From NCBI GenBank assembly GCA_004298625.1, contig SCSY01000056.1:1-11931 (forward strand): a stretch of DNA of 11,931 nt, read 5' to 3'. Every line of letters starts with the position of its first letter. Positions within the stretch are counted from its first letter, which is position 1. The notes beneath the pieces were generated by a model that did not search any database, had not been told where the DNA came from, and saw only the letters and a list, made by a program, of their open reading frames with translations. Source of the stretch: Nitrospirota bacterium (GTDB lineage Bacteria; Nitrospirota; Thermodesulfovibrionia; Thermodesulfovibrionales; UBA1546). Both the position numbers and the translations under genes were made by a program. Of the stretch, positions 6,590 to 11,931 are shown piece by piece.

Positions 6590-6638
6590 AGTGAATAGTG
6601 AATGATTACTAACGACTATTCACTAAATACTATTCACT
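6590..6638. repeat. ATTCACT-type inverted and direct repeat between MCP and HEAT genes
   Basis: AGTGAATAGT at 6590-6599 is complementary to ACTATTCACT, which occurs twice to its right (6615-6624 and 6629-6638). It could form alternative AT-rich hairpins in the transcript. Only a four-base T-run follows, so it is at best a weak terminator or an mRNA-processing site. It looks like a copy of a dispersed simple-unit repeat. It fills most of the only sizeable gap inside the operon (6587-6655). Confidence 0.65.
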
Positions 6639-6655
6639 TTTATTAATGGAGAAAT

Positions 6656-7792
6656 ATGCAGGAAATCCATGAGACCTTAAATAAGCTAAAGGACAATGAT
6701 TGGCGGGCAAGAAAAAGGGTTATTGAAAATCTTCTTGCCTATCCCGAAGATTCCTACCTTTCTGTCCTGGAGGAATGGCTGAGGAATGGAGACGACGCCC
6801 TCTTAAGAAACGCTGCTATGGAGGCATTCAGGGCACTTGGAGGAAAAGCTGTCGGATTTCTTATTTCAATGCTCAAAGACAAGGATCCGGATGTCAGGAT
6901 TTTTGCCTCGAATGTGCTTGGGGATATAGGAGATGCAGGGGCATTATCAGCTCTTATCACTGCCCTTGAGGACCCTGATGTTAATGTGAAGATAGCATCA
7001 GCCGAATCCATAGGCAAGATAGGCAGCGAAAAGGCAGTAACGGCATTGGCAAAGCTCATAGGCAGCACAACAACATGGGTTACCCTGGCGGCTATCGAGG
7101 CTATAGGAGAGATTGGAGGCGATAAAGCCTTAACCGTGCTTCAGAGGTGCCTTGAAAAAGAAGAATATCACGGCATGGCCTTTGCTGCAATTGAAAAGGC
7201 CGGAACCCAGCATTTTATAAGGCATCTTACGCCTTTTGTTGACAGGGATAATAACCTCAGGGAACTGGCGCTGAAGGCCATAGTGAATATTGCCGACAGA
7301 GAAGGAACAAAACCTATGGCCGCATATTTTACAAGCCTTATTCCTGTGCTTATAGACCTCCAGCAATCTGCGCAGCCCGAAATCAGGAAGGCTGCCTTTA
7401 TAGCGTTGTGCTGGTCGGAAGATATGAAGGGTTTTCAATATTTCATTGATGCACTAAATGATGAAGAGCTTCAGGAATATGCCATAAACGGGCTGCTTTC
7501 GCTCGGCAAAAGAGCAGTGCCCGGCATAATTGACGCCCTTAAAGGACAGAGAGACAACAGGCTTATTCTTGCGAAGACCCTCTCTATGCTCGGGGAAAAT
7601 AATGCGCTTCTAAGGTTTGCGGATGACGACGACGCAGAGGTCCGCACAGAGGTTGCGCTTGCCATCGGCAGCCTGAATCTGCCTAAGGCCGAGGAAGCCC
7701 TGCTGCTGCTCGAGCAGGACGTATCGGAAGAGGTTCTGGCCGCTGCCGCGCTTTCACTAAAAAATAAAAGGGACAGAGCTAAACTATCATGA
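6656..7792 (+). CDS. HEAT-repeat protein of the chemosensory operon
   Basis: 378 aa made almost entirely of helical HEAT/PBS-lyase-like repeats of about 30 residues. Clear units are near 46-76, 77-106, 107-137 and 138-168 (patterns such as DPDVRIFASNVLGDIGD and DPDVNVKIASAESIGKIG), with more divergent ones to about 370. There is no signal peptide or membrane segment. Such solenoids act as protein-protein scaffolds, so a role in positioning CheR, CheB or the receptor is plausible (inference). Its stop overlaps the CheR start as ATGA (7789-7792), showing translational coupling to the methyltransferase. GGAG (6648-6651) lies close to the ATG. A phycobilisome lyase role is not supported, as nothing in the window relates to phycobilins. 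Confidence 0.88.
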   Translation: MQEIHETLNKLKDNDWRARKRVIENLLAYPEDSYLSVLEEWLRNGDDALLRNAAMEAFRALGGKAVGFLISMLKDKDPDVRIFASNVLGDIGDAGALSALITALEDPDVNVKIASAESIGKIGSEKAVTALAKLIGSTTTWVTLAAIEAIGEIGGDKALTVLQRCLEKEEYHGMAFAAIEKAGTQHFIRHLTPFVDRDNNLRELALKAIVNIADREGTKPMAAYFTSLIPVLIDLQQSAQPEIRKAAFIALCWSEDMKGFQYFIDALNDEELQEYAINGLLSLGKRAVPGIIDALKGQRDNRLILAKTLSMLGENNALLRFADDDDAEVRTEVALAIGSLNLPKAEEALLLLEQDVSEEVLAAAALSLKNKRDRAKLS

Positions 7793-8661
7793 CAGTGTCT
7801 AAAAATGAACTATTGACAAAAGATGAATTTAATCTTCTGAGAGACCTTATCAATAAAGAATTCGGGATAGTATTAAAGGGCGACAAGAGATTGACTTTTC
7901 ATACAAAGGTATCTCACAGGCTGAATATCCTCGGCCTTAAATCTTATCGGGATTATTATGATTTTATTGTTTCGGATTCTTCAAGAGAAGAATTGTTAAC
8001 GCTGGTGTCGCATATAACAAATAATGAAACATATTTTTTCAGGGAGAAGGCGCAGCTCGAGGTCTTTTCCGTGCTGCTGAATGAGATTAAAAAAGAAAAA
8101 TTAAAAAAGAACCGGAATACAGTAAGAATCCTGTCCCTTGCCTGTTCCAGCGGAGAAGAGGCATATACCCTGAATATCCTTGTTCAGGAAAGCGGGCTTT
8201 TTATGTGGGACTGGGACATTAAAATAACAGGAATTGATATAGACAGAAATGCAATTGAAAAGGCAAAGGCGGCTGTCTATACAAAAAACTCCTTCAGGCT
8301 GAACGGGAATATAGACCTTGTCAATAAATATTTTACAGCCGAAGGAGACAGGTTTAATTTAAAGAAGATTTTTGCAAGGAACGTTGATTTCAGGCACGGC
8401 AATATGCTTGACGCAAATTCCTTTGCAGACCTCGATGATATAGACATTGTTTTCTGCAGAAACGCGCTTATATACATTAATGACGACGCAATCGGACATA
8501 TTGCAAGAAATCTTTATAACAGCCTTTCGGATTCGGGCTATCTTTTTATAGGCTCGGCAGAGAGCCTTATTCAGCGCACAGACCTTTTTTCCCCGGAATA
8601 CAATAACGGAGTAATTGTTTATAGAAAATCCCCCCAGCCCCCCTTTGTTAAGGGGGAGTAA
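7789..8661 (+). CDS. cheR: CheR chemoreceptor methyltransferase
   Basis: 290 aa. The N-terminal helical domain (about 8-75) is followed by an S-adenosylmethionine-dependent methyltransferase domain (about 76-280). Visible motifs are ITNNETYFFRE (76-86, the family's T-N-x-T-x-FFR segment), the SAM loop LSLACSSGEEAYTL (115-128), GIDID (148-152) and IVFCRNALIYI (220-230). It methylates glutamates on the receptor's coiled-coil arms, most likely in the MCP of this operon. It begins within the stop of the HEAT-repeat gene. The last ten residues (281-290, SPQPPFVKGE) lie beyond the normal end of the domain and are encoded by a C/G-rich palindromic repeat, so the tail was probably gained when the repeat inserted. 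Confidence 0.96.
   Translation: MTVSKNELLTKDEFNLLRDLINKEFGIVLKGDKRLTFHTKVSHRLNILGLKSYRDYYDFIVSDSSREELLTLVSHITNNETYFFREKAQLEVFSVLLNEIKKEKLKKNRNTVRILSLACSSGEEAYTLNILVQESGLFMWDWDIKITGIDIDRNAIEKAKAAVYTKNSFRLNGNIDLVNKYFTAEGDRFNLKKIFARNVDFRHGNMLDANSFADLDDIDIVFCRNALIYINDDAIGHIARNLYNSLSDSGYLFIGSAESLIQRTDLFSPEYNNGVIVYRKSPQPPFVKGE
8630..8656. repeat. C/G-rich palindromic repeat forming the cheR tail
   Basis: Two C-runs (8630-8635 and 8638-8643) are followed by a hairpin, CCCCCTT (8639-8645), loop TGTT, AAGGGGG (8650-8656). It is a partial copy of the element in cheB at 9383-9427 and lacks the right outer arm. It encodes the CheR C-terminus, and its right arm plus the following purines lie in the short leader of cheB. 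Confidence 0.75.
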
Positions 8662-8678
8662 GAGAGAGATTACGAAAA

Positions 8679-9746
8679 ATGCCTGAGATCAGGGTCCTCA
8701 TAGTAGACGACTCGCCTTTTATTCGAAAAGCGCTTCTCAGGATTTTTGAGACTGACCCTTCTATTGCAGTTGTCGGCGTTGCCAGAAATGGAAAAGAGGC
8801 TTTAACAAAACTTATAGAGTCGGCGCCCGACGTTATAACCCTCGATATAATGATGCCTGAGCTGGACGGCATCGAAACCCTTAAAATTATAATGGAGACA
8901 AAACCCACCCCTGTGCTGATGCTTTCCCAGTATACCCATGAAGGCGCAGAACTTACCTTAAATGCCCTTGAATTCGGGGCCATGGATTTTATTGATAAAT
9001 CAACAACAGGCTTGATGGATTTTTTCGGGCTTGCTAAAGAAATAATATCGAAAGTCAAGGAGCTCACAGGCAAAAAACCATTAAGGATTGTTTCTCAAGC
9101 AACGGCGCTTAAGGACTATAAAAGCAACGGCTTTGTTGATGTGGTTGCTATCGGCACGTCAACAGGGGGGCCTCCTGCGCTTCAGGCGCTTCTGCCGAAA
9201 TTTCCAAAGGATATAAGCTTCGGGATTCTTATAGTCCAGCACATGCCTCAGGGTTTTACAGGGCCGCTCGCCAGCAGGCTCGATTCTATGTGCCAAATTC
9301 ATGTTAAGGAGGCAGAGGAGGGCGACAAGATTGAACCGGGGCTAGCCCTTGTGGCGCCCTCAGGACTTCACATGAAGGTAACACCCCCCTTTAATTCCCC
9401 CCTTAATAAGGGGGGACATAGGGGGGTCAAAATTCAAGATTCAAATAAGAAAATCAAGCTCGATATGGAGCCTCTGAACGCAATCCACAGACCTTCTGTA
9501 GATGTGCTTTTCCAATCAGTGGCGGAGAGTTACGGCAGCCGTTCAATCGGCGTAATTCTCACAGGCATGGGCTCTGACGGGGCCAAAGGCATAAGGCTGA
9601 TGAAAGAGCAGGGCGCTGTTACTCTTGCCCAGGATGAGGCCACGTCAACAATATTCGGGATGCCCAAGGTTGCAATAGAAAGCGGGGTTATTGATAAAAT
9701 AGCGCCCATAACTTCCATGGCAGAAGAAATAATGAAAAGGGCCTGA
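8679..9746 (+). CDS. cheB: CheB receptor methylesterase/deamidase with receiver domain
   Basis: 355 aa. The N-terminal receiver (about 1-125) has D10-D11, phospho-acceptor D56 (TLDIMMP) and K107. A linker (about 126-152) leads to the methylesterase domain (about 153-352) with the catalytic triad S161 (GTSTGG), H188 (QHMP) and D300 (GMGSDG). Phosphorylation by CheA would activate removal of receptor methyl groups, opposing CheR. Residues 236-250 (PPFNSPLNKGGHRGV) are encoded by a palindromic repeat inserted between the strand GLHMKV and IKLDMEPL; the catalytic residues are intact and the frame is kept. The ribosome site is weak (AGAGAGA, 8661-8667). The gene ends one base before the stop of the convergent kinase gene. 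Confidence 0.96.
   Translation: MPEIRVLIVDDSPFIRKALLRIFETDPSIAVVGVARNGKEALTKLIESAPDVITLDIMMPELDGIETLKIIMETKPTPVLMLSQYTHEGAELTLNALEFGAMDFIDKSTTGLMDFFGLAKEIISKVKELTGKKPLRIVSQATALKDYKSNGFVDVVAIGTSTGGPPALQALLPKFPKDISFGILIVQHMPQGFTGPLASRLDSMCQIHVKEAEEGDKIEPGLALVAPSGLHMKVTPPFNSPLNKGGHRGVKIQDSNKKIKLDMEPLNAIHRPSVDVLFQSVAESYGSRSIGVILTGMGSDGAKGIRLMKEQGAVTLAQDEATSTIFGMPKVAIESGVIDKIAPITSMAEEIMKRA
9383..9427. repeat. 45-bp palindromic repeat inserted in frame in cheB
   Basis: The outer arms ACCCCCCT (9383-9390) and AGGGGGGT (9420-9427) enclose a perfect 9-bp hairpin, TCCCCCCTT (9396-9404), loop AAT, AAGGGGGGA (9408-9416). At 45 bp it equals exactly 15 codons. A short AAATTCAAGATTCAAAT tract (9430-9446) follows and may belong to the same insertion. 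The related copy in cheR shares the CCCCCTT/AAGGGGG core. Confidence 0.85.
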
Positions 9747-9747
9747 T

Positions 9748-11931
9748 TCAGGAAGGCAATTCCAACAAGACCGTTGTGCCTGTTCCTTCGATGCTGCGAA
9801 TCTCCATATTGCCGCCGTGGTCTTCAATAATCTTTTTACATATCGAAAGCCCGAGCCCCGTGCCTTCTTTCCTCGTTGTGAAAAAAGGATCGCATATCCT
9901 GTCTATTATATCCTGTTTTATTCCGAGGCCGTTGTCTTTTGCGGTTATCAGGGTCCTGTCTTTATTTTTCTCAACAGTTATATCTATATTTTTGCTCCCG
10001 GCATTCAGGGCATTATCCACAAGGTTCATGAAAACCTGGGTCAGCTTATCCATATCCGCCATAATTACAACCGAAGGATCAATTGCTAAATTTACGGCTG
10101 CAGTTTCTTTTTTAGCCGTAACGTAATATTTGACTTTGTCCATCAGGGCATTTAGATTCACCTCTTTTATGTCCAACCTTGAAGGCCTGCTGTAAAGAAG
10201 AAGTTCGTCAATGAGGTTTTTTATCCTGTGTATCTCTTTAAGCATGGTCTGCATAAGTTCCCTGTGCTGAACGGATTTAACTTCCCGCTCTAAAATCTGC
10301 ACTATCGAGGATATTCCAAAAAGCGGATTCCTTATTTCATGGGCAACTCCGGCCATAATCTTTTCCATAGCTGCAAAATGCTGTTTTTTCCTGACCTCGG
10401 CCTGAAGTTTTTTTATCTCGGTAAGGTCCCTGAATACAACAACAGTGCCGGTCTGTTTTTTATCCGTGTAAGTTATCGGAGAATTATTGAACCCTATGGG
10501 AATGGCGCGGGCCCCGTCGGAGAACTCTACCTCTCTGCTGAAATCCGAATTAATTATGAGAAAATCGGACATCTGAGGCAATACGTCCGTAAGTTTTTTG
10601 CCGATGACATAGTCGTTGATATTCAGCATCTCGAAACCGATCGGGTTTAACTTTACGATGCGGTTTTCCGGGTCAAGCGCCATTATTCCTGTGGCTACGT
10701 TGTTGAGAATTACTTCTGAAAAATCCCTTTCCGTTATGAGCGCATTATACACCTGTGCGGTGTTAAGGGCCGAAGCAGCCTGACTTGCAAAGAGCTGAAC
10801 AACAGCCTTTTCCGAATCCGTCATAAAGAAATCTTTTTTCTTGAAAAGCGTCAGGCAGCCGAAGGTCAGGCCTTTTAGTTTCACGGGGATTGCCGCCATA
10901 TACAAAAAGCCGTGTCTTTGAATTAAATCCCCGAGGCCATCAACATCCTGAACTCTGATTGTCTCCATAGACCGTTCCTCGGATAGGGACCTCCCGATAA
11001 AAGTTTCCTCAGCCTGAATAGAGACAGGGACAAGCTCTTTTTCGATATTGCTTAAGGCTTCCATGCGCAGTATGCCGTCTTTTCCCGTCAGCCAGAGTAT
11101 GGCTGCGTCCATGCCGGCAAAGACCGTGGCGGATGAGGCAATGGATTGCGCAAGCGCGGTTGGGTTCAGATTCCGAATCGTTTCAACGGACATGTCATGA
11201 AGCCTGATAAGGCTGACTATGTCTTCTTTTTTGCCCTCAATCAGCCTCTGGTTTTCAATGGCAGATGCAATTTCAGAGCCGAGGATTTCAAGGGAATGAA
11301 GCGAAGTCTTTGTTATATCTCCTGATTTGCCGGCTATCAAAACTCCCAGAACAGGGAAAACATTGCAGTGAAGACACCCGTAGATCTTTTCTTTGCCTGC
11401 CACTGCCTGAGGGCTTCTGCAGAGCGTGCCGTTTATCAGCCAGCACCTCTCGTCTGCGCTATTAAATGCAGGGCAGGTTTCATAAGCGCAGTTATTGACT
11501 TCCCGGCATCTCTTTCTTTGATGGGAAAGGATAGGAATTATAACAACGTTGCCGAACGAATCAGGCGCGTTGATTTCCTGAGAATTTTTTATCGTTGGCT
11601 TTGCTTCCCTTATGGTTTTTATAAACGGGTGCTCGCTGGCAAGCGATATTTCTACAGAGCAGATATCATTATCAACGCCTTTTTTGAACTCCTGCAGAAG
11701 AAGTCCTGTTTCTTTATCAATGAGATATAGGGCGGCATATTCATAGCCGAGAGGGCCGATTATGGCGTCTAAAAATTGCTCTGCAATTTCCTTCAGGGCG
11801 CGGTCGCCCCTGAAGGCCTCTGATGAAAGCCCGGCAATAGCTCTTAGCTCTTTGGTCCTTTGTCTGACGGCGTTCTCCAGATTTGCATGCGACTTCTGAA
11901 TGCCGTCCGCCATCTCATTAAAACAGGAGGC
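9748..11931 (-). CDS. HAMP-GAF-GAF-PAS sensor histidine kinase with a Cys module inside GAF1; 5' end beyond the window
   Basis: The frame stays open from 11931 to TGA at 9748-9750. The first Met in the window (11913) is probably internal: the residues around it (FNEMADGIQKS) look like the end of a HAMP domain and no ribosome site precedes it, so a sensor and membrane segments likely lie to the right. Numbering from that Met: coiled coil (about 8-28), GAF1 (about 28-222) interrupted by a Cys module (about 133-187), GAF2 (about 235-392), PAS (about 393-500), HisKA with H525 (GVAHEIRNPL), then HATPase (N634 in NLVDNALNA, DNGLG near 660-664, GTGLGLS near 684-690). The NtrB/AtoS-like HisKA suggests partnership with a sigma-54 activator, for example the one ending at 150, or with the lone NtrC-type receiver at 844-1227 (inference). 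It is convergent with cheB. Confidence 0.93.
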   Translation of the reverse strand, partial: ASCFNEMADGIQKSHANLENAVRQRTKELRAIAGLSSEAFRGDRALKEIAEQFLDAIIGPLGYEYAALYLIDKETGLLLQEFKKGVDNDICSVEISLASEHPFIKTIREAKPTIKNSQEINAPDSFGNVVIIPILSHQRKRCREVNNCAYETCPAFNSADERCWLINGTLCRSPQAVAGKEKIYGCLHCNVFPVLGVLIAGKSGDITKTSLHSLEILGSEIASAIENQRLIEGKKEDIVSLIRLHDMSVETIRNLNPTALAQSIASSATVFAGMDAAILWLTGKDGILRMEALSNIEKELVPVSIQAEETFIGRSLSEERSMETIRVQDVDGLGDLIQRHGFLYMAAIPVKLKGLTFGCLTLFKKKDFFMTDSEKAVVQLFASQAASALNTAQVYNALITERDFSEVILNNVATGIMALDPENRIVKLNPIGFEMLNINDYVIGKKLTDVLPQMSDFLIINSDFSREVEFSDGARAIPIGFNNSPITYTDKKQTGTVVVFRDLTEIKKLQAEVRKKQHFAAMEKIMAGVAHEIRNPLFGISSIVQILEREVKSVQHRELMQTMLKEIHRIKNLIDELLLYSRPSRLDIKEVNLNALMDKVKYYVTAKKETAAVNLAIDPSVVIMADMDKLTQVFMNLVDNALNAGSKNIDITVEKNKDRTLITAKDNGLGIKQDIIDRICDPFFTTRKEGTGLGLSICKKIIEDHGGNMEIRSIEGTGTTVLLELPS
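11365..11508 (-). other. Cys module embedded in the GAF1 domain of the kinase (C136-C183)
   Basis: Seven Cys spaced C-x5-C-x4-C-x9-C-x7-C-x14-C-x2-C: the same as the two other copies except that the second gap is 4 instead of 7. C-PAF, RCW and GTxC signatures are shared; the first CW is CR here. Before it lies a GAF strand (NVVIIPILS) and after it the next strand (PVLGVLIAG), so the module sits in a beta-hairpin loop of the GAF domain. Confidence 0.85.

Noticed and set aside
8639..8656. Hairpin at the end of cheR as an intrinsic terminator
   Set aside because: No T-run follows, cheB begins 23 bases later on the same strand, and the same palindrome occurs inside cheB, so it is a repeat.
9742..9752. 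CCTGA-T-TCAGG symmetry at the cheB/kinase junction as a bidirectional terminator
   Set aside because: The centre is one base, too small for a loop, and there are no T-runs; the two genes simply converge with one base between stops.
11911..11913. ATG near the right edge as the true start of the histidine kinase
   Set aside because: The frame is open to the window edge, the residues before and after the Met fit a HAMP end, and no ribosome site is seen on the minus strand.
1..11931. CRISPR arrays, tRNA or rRNA genes, insertion sequences
   Set aside because: No regularly spaced repeats with spacers, no tRNA-like or rRNA-like stretches and no transposase frames were found on either strand by reading.

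Overview
The window holds a chemosensory (Che) signalling operon from a Gram-negative, diderm-type bacterium with a moderate G+C content (mid-40s % by eye) and, in most genes, heavy use of ATA, AGA and AGG codons. Three things suggest a Nitrospirota or deltaproteobacterial (Desulfobacterota/Geobacter-like) origin: sigma-54 control, the small Cys-rich 'two-CW' type module used three times, and dispersed C/G-rich and ATTCACT-type palindromes. This taxonomic call is an inference from style, not a database match.

Layout. 1-150 is the 3' end of a sigma-54 enhancer-binding protein (Fis-type HTH). 165-193 is a good sigma-70 promoter for a lone CheY-like receiver (235-651). 652-843 is a regulatory intergenic region with a perfect dyad, a larger inverted repeat and a textbook -24/-12 sigma-54 promoter. 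From there a tightly packed plus-strand operon runs: NtrC-type lone receiver, CheY, CheA without a P2 domain, CheW, a 69-aa Cys-rich protein, a sCache methyl-accepting chemotaxis protein (MCP) with the same Cys-rich module at its C-terminus, a HEAT-repeat protein, CheR and CheB (ends 9746). Convergent to it, and running off the right edge, is a HAMP-GAF-GAF-PAS histidine kinase that carries a third copy of the Cys module inside its first GAF domain.

How it may work. The MCP senses a periplasmic ligand through its sCache domain and signals through an unusually long coiled-coil hairpin to CheA/CheW. CheA phosphorylates one or more of the three lone receivers, and CheR/CheB adjust receptor methylation. 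No CheZ, CheC, CheX or CheD is visible here, and no flagellar or pilus genes, so the output (motility or another cellular function) cannot be told. The enhancer-binding protein on the left and the NtrB-like kinase on the right are plausible partners that control the sigma-54 promoter.

Most interesting: (i) three copies of a seven-Cys module with almost invariant spacing in a free protein, a receptor tail and a GAF loop, which suggests a shared redox, metal or adaptor function; (ii) a palindromic repeat translated in frame inside CheB and as the tail of CheR; (iii) 28-residue repeats on both arms of the MCP hairpin; (iv) an abrupt codon-usage mosaic within the MCP gene.
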